A program made the translations under genes and the position numbers. From Enterococcus larvae (lineage in GTDB: Bacteria > Bacillota > Bacilli > Lactobacillales > Enterococcaceae), in contig NZ_JAEDXU010000002.1 of assembly GCF_017830045.1 (NCBI RefSeq), positions 62,001 to 126,000 on the forward strand: a stretch of 64,000 nucleotides of DNA, given 5' to 3'. This document shows, in pieces, positions 17,752-27,503 of this stretch (position 1 is its first letter; each line of letters opens with the position of its first letter). Under the pieces are notes generated by a model. It did no database searches, was not told the DNA's origin, and worked only from the letters and a program-made list of their open reading frames with translations.

Positions 17752-18654
17752 ATGACCGAAGCACATAAATCCGGATTTGTTGCAATCGTAGGTAGACCAA
17801 ATGTGGGTAAATCTACGTTGCTGAATCGAATTGTCGGACAGAAAATTGCTATTATGAGTGATAAAGCACAAACAACAAGAAATAAAATCCAAGGGGTATA
17901 CACAACGCCAGAGGCTCAGTTGATTTTTATTGATACGCCGGGAATCCATAAGCCGAAACATCGACTGGGAGATTTCATGGTGGAAACTGCCTATAGTGCG
18001 CTTCGTGAAGTAGATGCAGTGCTGTTCATGATTAGTGCCGACCAAAAACGAGGCAAGGGTGACGACTTTATCATTGAGCGGTTGAAGAGTCAAAATACGC
18101 CAGTCTTTTTGATTATCAATAAGATCGATAAGGTGCATCCTGATGAGCTGTTCGCAATCATTGAAGACTATTCCAGTCAAATGGAGTTCGCGGAGGTTGT
18201 GCCGATTTCTGCTACGGAAGGAAATAATTTTGATCGTCTGATGGAAATCTTAGTAGATAGAATGCCTGAAGGACCGCAGTATTTCCCAGAGGATCAAGTG
18301 ACGGATCATCCTGAATACTTCATTGTTTCAGAGCTGGTTCGAGAGAAGGTTCTGTTACTTACAAGAGATGAGATCCCTCATTCTGTTGCAGTAGTGGTTG
18401 ATTCAATGAAACGGGATGAAAATGATAAGGTTCACATCCAAGCGACGATTATTGTCGAAAGAGACAGTCAAAAGGGGATCATTATCGGCAAGGGCGGAAA
18501 AATGCTGAAGCAAGTCGGGACAAAAGCTCGACGCGATATTGAACATTTGCTTGACGATAAAGTCTATTTAGAGCTGTGGGTCAAAGTTCAGAAGGATTGG
18601 CGTGACAAAAAAATCCATCTTCAGGATTTTGGTTACCGTAAAGAGGATTACTAA
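17752..18654 (+). CDS. era: GTPase Era
   Basis: A 300-residue essential GTPase for 30S assembly. The G motifs GRPNVGKST (G1), DTPG (G3) and NKID (G4) are in the first 180 residues, and a C-terminal KH domain with [11 protein letters not shown] binds the 16S rRNA 3' end. An AGGAGGAG ribosome site precedes the ATG at 17752. Last gene of the phoH cluster, followed by a terminator, so recO has its own expression unit here. Confidence 0.96.
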   Translation: MTEAHKSGFVAIVGRPNVGKSTLLNRIVGQKIAIMSDKAQTTRNKIQGVYTTPEAQLIFIDTPGIHKPKHRLGDFMVETAYSALREVDAVLFMISADQKRGKGDDFIIERLKSQNTPVFLIINKIDKVHPDELFAIIEDYSSQMEFAEVVPISATEGNNFDRLMEILVDRMPEGPQYFPEDQVTDHPEYFIVSELVREKVLLLTRDEIPHSVAVVVDSMKRDENDKVHIQATIIVERDSQKGIIIGKGGKMLKQVGTKARRDIEHLLDDKVYLELWVKVQKDWRDKKIHLQDFGYRKEDY

Positions 18655-18776
18655 GAAACGATAAATAGGCTGTAGCGTTGTAATAAGCAGAGTAAGAACA
18701 AAGCGCTTAATTCGATGATACTTCGGTTCTGCCTCAAACTATTTTCGTAAGTCAGAATAACTGAAAAAGAAATCAA

Positions 18777-18812
18777 AGCCTGATAAGTATAACTACTTAC
18801 TAGGCTTTTTTT
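18777..18812 (+). terminator. Intrinsic terminator after era
   Basis: AGCCTGATAAGTA (18777-18789) pairs with TACTTACTAGGCT (18793-18805) with one mismatch, followed by seven or more T residues. Confidence 0.8.
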
Positions 18813-18891
18813 GTAAAAATCGATGTTGTAAATATTGAAGCGCACCATAATTTTTATGAGGAAAGTCACCTTAAAAGAGTGCAAAACCTAA

Positions 18892-19205
18892 GAAACAATC
18901 ATCAGCCATTTAACGTTGAATGCTCATTCTGGTGCATACGATAATGGAAAACCTCTTTTAACGATGGATTGATTCTGATGGTTCAAGCTGGTATTCTTGT
19001 ATCGGAAGCAGTGGGAAAAGCTGCCTGGAAGTTTGTGACAGACTATCAAGGAAAAGTCGATTCAAGAGATCCGAAATCTGATGAGCTTGAAAACACGAAG
19101 TATAATTTTTATGGAAAAAATGATGATTCGTTTTTATTAGGCAGATGCTTATTGTATCGATATACAACTTTTTCTTTTTCCCAACTTAGTAGCTGTTCTT
19201 TTTAG
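18892..19205 (+). pseudogene. Decayed gene remnant between era and recO
   Basis: Two short open segments in adjacent frames look like one broken protein. Frame one reads HLTLNAHSGAYDNGKPLLTMD and meets TGA near 18970. The other frame then continues MVQAGILVSEAVGKAAWKF and VTDYQGKVDSRDPKSDELEN to about 19205. A single-base indel would join them. There is no ribosome site or 5' part; an in-frame stop lies just upstream at 18889. I do not recognise the family. It could also be chance open sequence, but the composition looks protein-like. The rest of the 591-bp era-recO gap holds only the era terminator and the recO ribosome site. Confidence 0.4.
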
Positions 19206-19245
19206 TATAGTTTGATAGAATAAGTAAGGAAGGCGGTGAGAAAAA

Positions 19246-20031
19246 ATGGTATTAGGGGAAAGCAAGGGGCTGGTTCTGTTTGCGAAAGACTACAAAGAGA
19301 AGGATAAGCTGGTTAAAATATTTACAGAATCCTTTGGAAAGCAGATGTTCTTTATTAAGAATGCCCATCGAAAAAATAATCCGTTGATGCCTGCATTGCT
19401 GCCGTTCACTCAAGCCGTATATATCGGTGATTTCAGAACAGAAGGGCTGTCTTTCATCAACAGCAGCAAAGAAGTTAAACCGTTTCTGACGATTCAGCAG
19501 GATATCTTTCTCAACGCATATGCAACTTATATCCTTAATCTAGCTGATAAGGCAATTGAAGATCGGGTTTATGATCCTGGTCTATTTTCTTTTTGTATGC
19601 AGGCTTTGGAGCTGATAGATGAAGGCAAAGATCCGGAAGTGATAACCAATATTTTTGAAATACAGATTTTACATAGATTTGGTGTGGCAATAGACTGGCG
19701 CAGCTGTCGTGTATGTGGTCAGACGCAAGGGCGCTTTGATTATTCTTCAAAGTACAGCGGTGTGTTGTGTGAGGCACATTGGGCTATGGATGACCGTCGC
19801 TATCATGGAGATCCAAGAGCGATTCATTTTATTCGACTCTTTTCAGCTGTTTCATATGACAAGCTGAACAAGATAGAGGTAGGGACTGAGACGAAGGCAC
19901 AGATCCGAAAAATCATTGATGAGCTTTATGATGAATATGTTGGTGTTCACTTGAAAAGTAAGAAGTTTATTGACCAAATGAAAACCTGGGAAAATACGTT
20001 GAAGGAGAAGAGACAGGATGACGAATCGTAA
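19246..20031 (+). CDS. recO: DNA repair protein RecO
   Basis: A 261-residue recombination mediator that helps load RecA on SSB-coated DNA with RecR. It has an N-terminal OB fold (about 1-80, SKGLVLFAKDYKEKDKLVKIFTE) and a zinc site formed by CRVCG, then C and H in the GVLCEAHW segment (about residues 150-180). An AAGGCGG ribosome site precedes the ATG. Its 3' end overlaps the next ATPase gene by 14 bp. Confidence 0.94.
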   Translation: MVLGESKGLVLFAKDYKEKDKLVKIFTESFGKQMFFIKNAHRKNNPLMPALLPFTQAVYIGDFRTEGLSFINSSKEVKPFLTIQQDIFLNAYATYILNLADKAIEDRVYDPGLFSFCMQALELIDEGKDPEVITNIFEIQILHRFGVAIDWRSCRVCGQTQGRFDYSSKYSGVLCEAHWAMDDRRYHGDPRAIHFIRLFSAVSYDKLNKIEVGTETKAQIRKIIDELYDEYVGVHLKSKKFIDQMKTWENTLKEKRQDDES

Positions 20032-20734
20032 CGGCTATCTGCAACGTGTAATGTATGATCCGCCGATAGAGTGTGGAGACTTTCCGTTTAATTTATCCAT
20101 TTTGTCTGATCTTGATCAGCTCGTTTTTGATCAGCCAATTACTTTTTTTATTGGTGAGAACGGTACTGGAAAATCAACAATCATGGAATTACTCGCCGGA
20201 TTAATGGGGATGAATCTGGAAGGTGGTTCACGCAATCAGATATTTTCCACTTATGAAGAAGGTAGTGGTCTTATTGAAGCGTGTCGACCCGTCAGGTATC
20301 CAAATCATCCACGAAGCAACTATTTTTACCGTGCAGAATCCTTTTATAATTTGATGACAAACTTAGAAGAAACTGGTTCTCCTGTTTTTGATCAGAGTCT
20401 TCATGAGTATTCTAGAGGAGAGTCTTTTTATGAATTGTTGTCAAAGCGTTTTTTTGGCAATGGCTTTTATTTGTTGGATGAACCGGAGACGGGACTGTCA
20501 TTAAGCACCCAATTGAAGGTGATGGTTCTACTGAAGGAGCTGACTGAAAAGAATGCGCAATTCATCATCGCCACCCACTCCCCTATTCTGCTTTTTTTTC
20601 CGGAAGCAAAAATCTATGAATTTACAGAAGAATCGATAAGGGAAAGCAAACTTGAGGATACGAAGCTTTATCAGGAGTGGGCAATGATTTTTGAACGGAA
20701 AGATTATTTCTTTGAAAAACTCTTTTCAGAATGA
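20018..20734 (+). CDS. AAA/ABC-type ATPase of unknown role
   Basis: A 238-residue soluble ATPase with Walker A GENGTGKST (about residues 47-55), an ABC-like signature region EYSRGESF, Walker B FYLLDEPETGLS and the H-loop ATHSP. This is the arrangement of a small family of predicted ABC-fold ATPases (COG3910-like), lacking any permease. It overlaps recO by 14 bp, so the two are likely co-translated; a role in DNA repair is possible but only by association. No TM segment or nuclease domain is visible. Confidence 0.75.
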   Translation: MTNRNGYLQRVMYDPPIECGDFPFNLSILSDLDQLVFDQPITFFIGENGTGKSTIMELLAGLMGMNLEGGSRNQIFSTYEEGSGLIEACRPVRYPNHPRSNYFYRAESFYNLMTNLEETGSPVFDQSLHEYSRGESFYELLSKRFFGNGFYLLDEPETGLSLSTQLKVMVLLKELTEKNAQFIIATHSPILLFFPEAKIYEFTEESIRESKLEDTKLYQEWAMIFERKDYFFEKLFSE

Positions 20735-20742
20735 AAAATCAT

Positions 20743-20771
20743 TTGACAACTGATTTAGAACGCTCTATTAT
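20743..20771 (+). promoter_or_regulatory. Promoter of the glyQS T-box transcript
   Basis: TTGACA (20743-20748), 17-bp spacer, TATTAT (20766-20771), directly upstream of the T-box leader and just after the ATPase stop codon. Confidence 0.75.
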
Positions 20772-20777
20772 GATAGT

Positions 20778-20981
20778 AATGAATATGTACGTTGATAAAG
20801 AAGAGTAGGAAGGTTTTTGAGTATATAGCGATTCCGGGAGAGTGAGAGCCGGAACTCAACCCTTTTGAATGGCGCTTTTGAGTACACTGAATGAAGCTGC
20901 TGATCCTAACGATCAGAAGTAGGGTGGAACCGCGAATGAATTTTCGTCCCTATGTCTCTCTGGAGGCATAGGGACTTTTTT
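20778..20981 (+). promoter_or_regulatory. T-box leader, glycine-specific, upstream of glyQS
   Basis: The canonical T-box AGGGTGGAACCGCG is at 20921-20934. A stem I region spans about 20790-20890; the probable specifier codon GGC (Gly) is at 20871-20873 after GAAT. The terminator GTCCCTATG (20946-20954) pairs with CATAGGGAC (20967-20975) and ends in a T run; the competing antiterminator uses the T-box. Uncharged tRNA-Gly should allow read-through into glyQS. The leader and its downstream linker fill the 369-bp gap before glyQ. Confidence 0.92.
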
Positions 20982-21103
20982 GTCTTTATCCGATTAAACC
21001 AGAGGAAAAAATCAAATATATGAGTCTTGTTAAAGGTTTCGCTGTCCCCAAAAAAGTGGGAACAGCCGATTCTTTAGCAGAGTTATCTACAGGAGGAGAA
21101 AGA

Positions 21104-22009
21104 ATGAAGCAGAGATTGACACTACAAGACATGATATTGACATTGCAGAAATTTTGGTCATCAAACGGCTGTATGCTGATGCAGTCTTACGACACAGAAA
21201 AGGGAGCGGGAACAATGAGCCCGTATACTTTTTTACGTGCAATTGGCCCGGAGCCATGGAATGCGGCTTATGTTGAACCATCTAGACGCCCGGCGGATGG
21301 ACGTTACGGAGAAAACCCAAACCGTCTGTACCAGCATCATCAATTTCAGGTGGTAATGAAGCCTTCCCCTGAGAATATTCAAGAGCTTTACTTAGAGAGC
21401 TTGAGATTGTTGGGTATTGAACCGTTGGAGCATGATATTCGCTTTGTTGAGGATAATTGGGAAAATCCTTCAATGGGCTGTGCCGGTCTAGGCTGGGAAG
21501 TTTGGCTGAATGGGATGGAAATTACCCAGTTCACGTATTTTCAACAGGTTGGCGGGTTACCTTGTAAGCCTGTAACAGCTGAGATTACTTATGGGTTAGA
21601 ACGTCTGGCTTCATATATTCAAGAAGTGGAAAGTGTTTACGATCTTCAATGGACAGAAGAAGTTAAGTATGGGGAAATCTTTAAGCAGCCTGAGTATGAG
21701 CATTCAAAATATTCTTTTGAAATCAGTGATCAGGAAATGCTGTTGGAAAACTTTGATAAATTTGAAAAAGAAGCAAAGCGCTGTATCGACGAAAGTCTGG
21801 TGCATCCGGCGTATGATTATATTTTGAAATGCAGCCACACCTTTAACCTGTTGGACGCACGTGGTGCAGTGTCTGTTACGGAGCGTGCCGGTTATCTGGC
21901 TCGAATCCGAAATATGGCGCGTGCTGTTGCGAAGATTTTTGTGGCTGAAAGAGAAAAATTGGGCTATCCTCTATTGAACAAAGAGCAGTCTGAGAAAGGA
22001 GCTGAATAG
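21104..22009 (+). CDS. glyQ: Glycine--tRNA ligase alpha subunit
   Basis: A 301-residue catalytic subunit of the bacterial alpha2beta2 GlyRS. Recognised by [36 protein letters not shown] and the class II core [22 protein letters not shown]. The ATG at 21104 is chosen because AGGAGGA lies about 8 nt upstream and the length then matches other GlyQ proteins (about 300); an upstream in-frame start at 21020 would give an unrelated extension. Separated by 2 bp from glyS and controlled by the T-box. Confidence 0.96.
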   Translation: MKQRLTLQDMILTLQKFWSSNGCMLMQSYDTEKGAGTMSPYTFLRAIGPEPWNAAYVEPSRRPADGRYGENPNRLYQHHQFQVVMKPSPENIQELYLESLRLLGIEPLEHDIRFVEDNWENPSMGCAGLGWEVWLNGMEITQFTYFQQVGGLPCKPVTAEITYGLERLASYIQEVESVYDLQWTEEVKYGEIFKQPEYEHSKYSFEISDQEMLLENFDKFEKEAKRCIDESLVHPAYDYILKCSHTFNLLDARGAVSVTERAGYLARIRNMARAVAKIFVAEREKLGYPLLNKEQSEKGAE

Positions 22010-22011
22010 AC

Positions 22012-24093
22012 ATGGCGAATAATCTATTATTGGAGATCGGATTGGAAGAAATGCCGGCTCACGTAGTAACCCCCAGCCGTTTGCAGCTAGAGGAAAAGGT
22101 ATTGAAATTTATGGACGAGCATAATCTTGGCTATGAATCTGTTCAGACATATTCGACGCCTAGACGTTTAGCCATCTATATTACAAATATTCCAGAAAGA
22201 CAGGAAGATACTCAGGAAGAAGTAAAAGGTCCTGCAAAGAAAATTGCACAGGATGATGCCGGAAACTGGTCGAAAGCTGCCGAAGGCTTTGTCCGTGGAC
22301 AAGGATTGACAACAGATGCAATCACATTCAGAGAACTGAATGGTGTGGAATATGTTTATGTAACAAAATACGTTCATGGGAAAGAATCGAAAGAAGTGCT
22401 GAAGGGACTGAAAGAGGTTATTCTTAGCCTGACATTCCCAGTAACGATGCATTGGGCTGATTACGATTTTGAGTACATTCGTCCGATTCATTGGATCACA
22501 GCTCTATTGGATGATGAAGTTATTCCTTTTGAAATTTTAGATGTGAAAACTGGTAACAGTACAAGAGGCCACCGTTTCCTAGGAGATGAAACAACCTTTG
22601 CTCATGCTGATGAGTATGAAGAAAAGCTTCTTGAACAGTTTGTGATTGCAGATCCTATGAAGCGTCAGGAAATGATTGTTGAGCAAGCTGAGGTTTTAGC
22701 GAAGAAAAATAGTTGGTCATTGGATCTGGATGAGGATTTACTTGAAGAGGTTAATAACCTAGTAGAATACCCAACGGTGTTTATTGGTAATTTTGATGAA
22801 AAATATCTGTCTGTTCCTGATGAAGTGTTAGTGACTTCGATGAAAGAGCATCAGCGCTATTTTGATGTTCGAAATGATAAAGGGATGCTTTTACCTCATT
22901 TTATTGCTGTTAGAAATGGCGATAATGTTCATTTAGAGAATGTCATCAAAGGGAATGAAAAGGTGCTGGTTGCTCGCTTAGAGGATGCGGAGTTCTTCTT
23001 CAATGAAGACAAAAAACTATCAATTGATGCTTGTGTCAATAAATTGAAGAACGTTACTTTCCATGAAAAAATTGGTTCTATCTACGAAAAAATGCAGCGT
23101 GTATCTGTGATTGCTGAAATCATTGGAAAACGTTTAGGTCTGGGTGAACAAGAATTGACGGATCTGAACCGGGCAGCGCAAATTTATAAGTTCGACCTTG
23201 TGACAAACATGGTTGGAGAATTTCCGGAGCTTCAAGGGATCATGGGAGAAAAATATGCATTGCTGCAGGGAGAAACACCGGCGGTAGCTAAAGCTATTCG
23301 GGAACACTATATGCCGATTTCCAGTGAAGGCGAACTACCTGAATCAACCATTGGTTCTGTTCTGGCGATTGCTGACAAACTGGATAGTGTTCTTACCTTC
23401 TTTGCTGTAGGTATGATTCCAAGTGGTTCGAATGATCCATATGCACTACGCCGTCAAACCTATGGAGTTATCCGTATTGTTGAAAATAAAAATTGGCAGT
23501 TTCCACTGGCTGATCTGCAAAAAGAAATCGACGATCAAATCAACAAGGATAGTGACCGTTTCGGTATCCAGTTGATAAGCGGACAAAATGAAGTGATTGA
23601 TTTTGTGAAGGCGAGATTGCGTCAGCTCCTGTTGACGAAAAACATCCGTCATGACATTATCGATGCAGTCATTTCTGCGGATCAAAGAGATATGATGAAG
23701 CTATTTACCTCTGCGATGATCATCAGAGAGCACGTATCTGATGCTGATTTCCGTCCATCTATCGAAGCATTGACTCGTGTGCTGAATCTTGCGAAAAAGA
23801 GCCGAGAACTGTTCAAGGATGAGTTAGCTGTAGAAGAAACTCTATTTGAAAATGACTCTGAGAAGGCACTCCATAAAGCGGTAAATGAGGTGGAGGAAGC
23901 TTTTAAAAACAATACGATGGCTGAAAATTATCAAGCATTGATTGCTTTGAAACCGTTGATTGAAGAATACTTCGATAATACAATGGTTATGGTAGACGAT
24001 GAGCGAGTGAAAATGAATAGACTGGCAGAATTGAACCGTATTGCCCATTTGGTTCTTTCATTGGCGAGCTTTGACCTATTGAATGTGAAGTAA
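22012..24093 (+). CDS. glyS: Glycine--tRNA ligase beta subunit
   Basis: A 693-residue tRNA-binding subunit of GlyRS. It begins with the conserved [15 protein letters not shown], carries the central [13 protein letters not shown] and HD-like domain region, and ends with an anticodon-binding DALR-type domain ([23 protein letters not shown]). Length is typical (about 690). Start two bases after the glyQ stop with AAAGGAG upstream. Followed by a terminator. Confidence 0.96.
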   Translation: MANNLLLEIGLEEMPAHVVTPSRLQLEEKVLKFMDEHNLGYESVQTYSTPRRLAIYITNIPERQEDTQEEVKGPAKKIAQDDAGNWSKAAEGFVRGQGLTTDAITFRELNGVEYVYVTKYVHGKESKEVLKGLKEVILSLTFPVTMHWADYDFEYIRPIHWITALLDDEVIPFEILDVKTGNSTRGHRFLGDETTFAHADEYEEKLLEQFVIADPMKRQEMIVEQAEVLAKKNSWSLDLDEDLLEEVNNLVEYPTVFIGNFDEKYLSVPDEVLVTSMKEHQRYFDVRNDKGMLLPHFIAVRNGDNVHLENVIKGNEKVLVARLEDAEFFFNEDKKLSIDACVNKLKNVTFHEKIGSIYEKMQRVSVIAEIIGKRLGLGEQELTDLNRAAQIYKFDLVTNMVGEFPELQGIMGEKYALLQGETPAVAKAIREHYMPISSEGELPESTIGSVLAIADKLDSVLTFFAVGMIPSGSNDPYALRRQTYGVIRIVENKNWQFPLADLQKEIDDQINKDSDRFGIQLISGQNEVIDFVKARLRQLLLTKNIRHDIIDAVISADQRDMMKLFTSAMIIREHVSDADFRPSIEALTRVLNLAKKSRELFKDELAVEETLFENDSEKALHKAVNEVEEAFKNNTMAENYQALIALKPLIEEYFDNTMVMVDDERVKMNRLAELNRIAHLVLSLASFDLLNVK

Positions 24094-24099
24094 GAGTTG

Positions 24100-24145
24100 A
24101 AAAGAAGGAATGCTGCTCGTTTCGGGCGGGTTTCTTCTTTTTTTA
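24100..24145 (+). terminator. Intrinsic terminator after glyS
   Basis: AAAAGAAG (24100-24107) pairs with CTTCTTTT (24134-24141), with inner GC pairs, then a T run. Confidence 0.65.
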
Positions 24146-24204
24146 GACTAGTGTTTTAAAATGAAACAAGCAACGGATAAAAGAATTGAAAGCTGAGGAA
24201 TATA

Positions 24205-24675
24205 ATGATGAGGATCAGGGAATATCGAGCTGATATAGATCGTGAAGCAGTCATTGCTTTAAGTGAAAGGCTGGCTGATTTTGAGCTTCCTACGAGAGTT
24301 GTTAGAAAAGAATTAGGGGAAAAGCAGATGGCGTGGATGGCGGAAGATCTGGACAAGTTGAATGAGGCTGTTAGCCGACTAGTGGTTCTAGTGAATACCG
24401 ATGAGGAAATAAGCGGGTTCCTTGAATTACAGGAAGAAGTAGACTGGTTAACTAATCAAAAGCAAGCTTATCTTTCGAGAATTTGCTTGGCCAAAGATGC
24501 AACAGGAAAAGGCTACGCTAAAAAGCTGATGCTGCTTGCAGAAGAATGGGCTATCACGCAAGGGTACACTGGAATTTCACTAATGGTCGTTGCAACAAAT
24601 GAACATGCGATAGACGTTTACCGTTCTTTAGGTTATGAAGTAGAAACGATGAAAATGCGTAAGGAATTGAGATAA
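24205..24675 (+). CDS. GNAT-family N-acetyltransferase
   Basis: A 156-residue acetyl-CoA-dependent acyltransferase. The acetyl-CoA loop is in RICLAKDATGKGYAKKLM (about residues 91-108), followed by NEHAIDVYRSLGYEVETMKMRK, the usual motif B and terminal strand. The substrate is unknown. Two adjacent ATG codons (24205, 24208) are possible starts with GAGGA upstream. Convergent with yidC2; the second copy of the 178-bp repeat lies between them. Confidence 0.82.
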   Translation: MMRIREYRADIDREAVIALSERLADFELPTRVVRKELGEKQMAWMAEDLDKLNEAVSRLVVLVNTDEEISGFLELQEEVDWLTNQKQAYLSRICLAKDATGKGYAKKLMLLAEEWAITQGYTGISLMVVATNEHAIDVYRSLGYEVETMKMRKELR

Positions 24676-24676
24676 A

Positions 24677-24854
24677 AAAAGAGGCTGAGACAGAAGTGTT
24701 TAGCTACAAGCAATAAGCCGGAATTCACGAAAATTGTTTCACAAATTTTTGTTGAATTCCAGCTTATTGTCGTAGGAGCTACTTCTGACTCGCCGTTTAT
24801 TCGGATTTAGGGTATGGAAAAGAGTGGCAACAGATTATTGTCCCACTCTCTTTT
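24677..24854. repeat. 178-bp structured dispersed repeat, copy 2
   Basis: Same orientation and nearly the same sequence as 6682-6859. It starts immediately after the GNAT stop codon and ends 4 bp before the 3' end of yidC2 on the other strand. It contains the AATAAGCCGGAATTC hairpin arm near 24712-24726 with its inverse near 24753-24770 (one arm base differs, CCAGC instead of CCGGC), and the terminal AAAGAGTG/CACTCTCTTT hairpin at about 24819-24855. It can serve as a terminator for both convergent genes. Confidence 0.85.
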
Positions 24855-24858
24855 TAAA

Positions 24859-25779
24859 TTATTTTCGTTGTTGTTTTCCTGCATTACGTCCGCCCTTAGC
24901 AGACTTGTCCTCATGCAAAATCGTTTCTTTGGCAGTTGGTGTCACATCCTTGATAGGAGTGACCACTTGTTTTGGAGGATTTTTCTTCATTTCCTCTGCA
25001 ACCTGCGCTTTGATTCTTGGCTTCAATAGGATATTTGTAATAAAGGTTTGAATACAACTGAAAATACCCCCGACTACCCAATACAGGGCAACTCCCGCAG
25101 GAGATTGGAAGGACATGAATACAATCATCAGTGGGGAAACAATCAGCATTGATTTCATTGTTTTCTTCTGTTCCTCAGGAATACCAATGGTTGAGATGTA
25201 TCCTTGAATCAAGTAAGCGATACCTGCCAGAACCACGAAGACGATACTAGGTTGACCAAGATTGATTCCAAAGAAATCAGCCTCACTAATCCCCTCTGTG
25301 TATCTTGCAGCAAAAAACAAGGCAGAGAAAATCGGCATTTGAATCAATAAAGGCAGACAGCCGATACCGCCCATCATGCTTACATTATTTTCTTTGTATA
25401 CACGCTGCATCTCTGCTTGAGCCTCAGCTTGTTCTTCTCTGGTCGTTGCTTGTTTCAAACGTTCTTGAATAACATCGATCTGAGGTTTGATTGACTGCAT
25501 TTTTTCAGTTTGGATCATGCTCTTACGTGATTGATTCAAACCAATCGGTAGGATGATCAGACGTACAATGATGGTAATCACAACGATTGCCCAACCATAG
25601 TTCCAGTTAAAGTTATCTACTAGATATGTAATCATATTGCTCATAGGCTGAACTAAGTAATTGTACACGAAGCCTTCACCGGTAGGTTGTCCGTCACTGC
25701 CGGTCTTCACACATCCTGATAAGAAAAGCATTAAAGTAATAAGTCCTGATCCAAGTAGCCATTTATTGAATTTTTTCAT
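24859..25779 (-). CDS. yidC: Membrane protein insertase YidC/Oxa1 (lipoprotein form, YidC2-like)
   Basis: A 306-residue membrane insertase. The signal peptide ends in a lipobox, FLSGC, with Cys23 as lipidation site. Five TM segments follow at about residues 60-85, 135-155, 175-195, 205-225 and 225-250. The hydrophilic groove Arg is in the IIVRLIILP segment. The tail is long and basic (KNPPKQ to GKQQRK), as in YidC2-type proteins that can bind ribosomes. The acylphosphatase gene is upstream on the same strand, a common Lactobacillales pairing. The rnpA-linked paralogue is not in the window. Confidence 0.92.
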   Translation of the reverse strand: MKKFNKWLLGSGLITLMLFLSGCVKTGSDGQPTGEGFVYNYLVQPMSNMITYLVDNFNWNYGWAIVVITIIVRLIILPIGLNQSRKSMIQTEKMQSIKPQIDVIQERLKQATTREEQAEAQAEMQRVYKENNVSMMGGIGCLPLLIQMPIFSALFFAARYTEGISEADFFGINLGQPSIVFVVLAGIAYLIQGYISTIGIPEEQKKTMKSMLIVSPLMIVFMSFQSPAGVALYWVVGGIFSCIQTFITNILLKPRIKAQVAEEMKKNPPKQVVTPIKDVTPTAKETILHEDKSAKGGRNAGKQQRK

Positions 25780-25815
25780 AGAATTCTTCCTTTTTCTAAA
25801 ATTTGCACAAACTTA

Positions 25816-25844
25816 ACTATACTTTAAATCTATTGTTTTTTCAA
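25816..25844 (-). promoter_or_regulatory. Promoter of yidC2; remainder of the acyP-yidC gap
   Basis: Read on the minus strand: TTGAAA (plus 25839-25844), 17-bp spacer, TATAGT (plus 25816-25821). The 346-bp gap to acyP otherwise contains only a weak hairpin (GAGCC 25975-25979 with GGCTC 25985-25989) that may end acyP; I see no gene in it. Confidence 0.6.
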
Positions 25845-26125
25845 TAATAATTCAGAAAACCAAAGGAATCTTATCGAATAATCAATGATCCATGCATAGA
25901 ATAGATAGGGCATCTTGCTAAACGAAAGTAATATAAAGCTTGTGAAGAGAGGAACATGCGGAAATAAAAGAAGTGAGCCAAAAGGGCTCTATCTTGAGAA
26001 ATAAGAAGGGCAGTTAAAATAACTTTGCCTATTTCTACTTACATCAAAAAATAGCTTTTGACTCGAAATTTTCCTGCATAGAGAATCAGCTCTTTCATCC
26101 ATTGATTTTCTACTTATCAAGAAAA

Positions 26126-26401
26126 TTAGTTTGTTACCTTGAATGAGGTGTAGTTCTCAATCAGCGGATCATCCTGAATATCAACATAGGTGACCCGTCC
26201 AGACGGTGTAGGGGAGTCTTTGACCTTTTTGATAAATGCATCCATCGCATCAAATGACCCAACAGCTTCAATCGAAACAGATCCGTCGTCTTCGTTTCTG
26301 ACAGTACCATTTATTTGAAGCTGATCTGCAACCATTTTTGTCATATAACGAAAGCCAACACCTTGTACCCGTCCTTGTACATTCATTCTGACTTTTCTCA
26401 T
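26126..26401 (-). CDS. acyP: Acylphosphatase
   Basis: A 91-residue enzyme that hydrolyses carboxyl-phosphate bonds such as acetyl phosphate and carbamoyl phosphate. The catalytic Arg18 (in VQGVGFR) and Asn36 (in GTVRNEDDGSV) are present, and the ferredoxin-like length is typical. Divergent from the SpoU-type methyltransferase and upstream of yidC2, a conserved arrangement in this group. Confidence 0.94.
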   Translation of the reverse strand: MRKVRMNVQGRVQGVGFRYMTKMVADQLQINGTVRNEDDGSVSIEAVGSFDAMDAFIKKVKDSPTPSGRVTYVDIQDDPLIENYTSFKVTN

Positions 26402-26518
26402 CTTCAGCCCTCCGATACGTGCTTGTTTAATCTAATGATAGCGTTTTTTTGTTCTTCCTTCAAGTTTTCTTACATCGTCTGAATTGAAGCATGGTATAAT
26501 AACAGACGAGGTGAGCAC

Positions 26519-27292
26519 ATGAAAGAAATCACATCCAGTAAAAATGAGTGGATCAAGACAATCAAAAAACTGCATCGGAAGAAACACCGGGAAGAAATGC
26601 AGGAGTATCTTATAGAAGGTTTTCATTTAGTGGAGGAAGCGGTGAACCATTCAGCCGCAATTCGTTGGATTCTTGTGACGAAGCGGGGAGTGAATGAATG
26701 GAAGGAATGGCTTGAGGAGCAAGATACAGAAATAATTGTTTTGGTTAGCGATGAGGTAATGAAAAGTCTATCTGACTTGCCGACACCTCAAGGAATTCTT
26801 GCAGTGGTAGGGATGCCGACAATATCAGAAGAACTGAAAGACAGCTTTACAGGTTCTTGGCTGGCTCTCGATCAGGTACAAGATCCGGGAAATGTAGGAA
26901 CGATGATTCGAACAGCTGATGCTGCCGGATTTACAGGCGTCATCATGGGAGAAGGAGCTGCGGATATCTACAGTACGAAAGTCTTGCGTGCAATGCAGGG
27001 AAGTCATTTCCATCTGCCGATTTTAACTGGAGATATTTTAGAGATGATTCAGGCGTTCAAAACACAAGGAAGTGCTATCTATGGAACGGAATTGAATGAT
27101 GAGGCAGTAGAATATACAAGTATCGAACCACAACAGAATTTTCTATTGATTATGGGGAATGAGGGAAATGGTGTCAGGCAGGATATATTGGATCAGACAA
27201 CGAAGAACCTGTTTATTCCTATCAAAGGAAAAGCTGAATCCTTGAATGTTGCAGTAGCAGCAGGGATTTTAATGTACTCACTAAAGAAGTAG
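26519..27292 (+). CDS. TrmH/SpoU-family RNA 2'-O-methyltransferase
   Basis: A 257-residue SPOUT methyltransferase. An N-terminal substrate-binding domain (about 1-95, SSKNEWIKTIKKLHRKKHREE) precedes the knotted SAM domain with motif 1 DPGNVGTMIRTADAAGF, motif 2 LLIMGNEGNGV and motif 3 IPIKGKAESLNVAVAAGILMY. It probably methylates ribose in 23S rRNA (RlmB-like); a tRNA target cannot be excluded. An extended -10, TGGTATAAT, is at 26492-26500. Confidence 0.88.
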   Translation: MKEITSSKNEWIKTIKKLHRKKHREEMQEYLIEGFHLVEEAVNHSAAIRWILVTKRGVNEWKEWLEEQDTEIIVLVSDEVMKSLSDLPTPQGILAVVGMPTISEELKDSFTGSWLALDQVQDPGNVGTMIRTADAAGFTGVIMGEGAADIYSTKVLRAMQGSHFHLPILTGDILEMIQAFKTQGSAIYGTELNDEAVEYTSIEPQQNFLLIMGNEGNGVRQDILDQTTKNLFIPIKGKAESLNVAVAAGILMYSLKK

Positions 27293-27300
27293 AGAAGAGC

Positions 27301-27344
27301 AATAGAGTTTGGGAGATGAAACAATTCCCAAACTCTATTTTTTA
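27301..27344 (+). terminator. Strong terminator after the SpoU methyltransferase
   Basis: AATAGAGTTTGGGA (27301-27314) is a perfect 14-bp inverse of 27326-27339, followed by a T run. It isolates the downstream glycosidase operon. Confidence 0.88.
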
Positions 27345-27426
27345 CCAATTCCCACGTTTGATTAAAAAGTGAAAGGATATTTCACATGACCAATTAGTCG
27401 GTAGACTGTCATTTTTGTCAACTATA

Positions 27427-27440
27427 TTCTTTCGAAAGAA
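27427..27440. promoter_or_regulatory. Perfect 14-bp palindrome upstream of the EIIC operon
   Basis: TTCTTTCGAAAGAA is a perfect palindrome with a central CG, a LacI-operator-like form but different in sequence from the two operators downstream. A second imperfect palindrome, GTGAAA-N5-TTTCAC, is at 27369-27385. Either could bind another regulator; function unknown. Confidence 0.35.
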
Positions 27441-27503
27441 ATAAGAGGTGTAGCAGAAGAAAAAAATAAGGAGATCAGCTGAAATGAGGAAATTATAAGA
27501 AAC

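Noticed and set aside
21020-21103. Upstream extension of glyQ
   Set aside because: It lies in the leader after the T-box terminator; the ATG at 21104 has the ribosome site and the family N-terminus.
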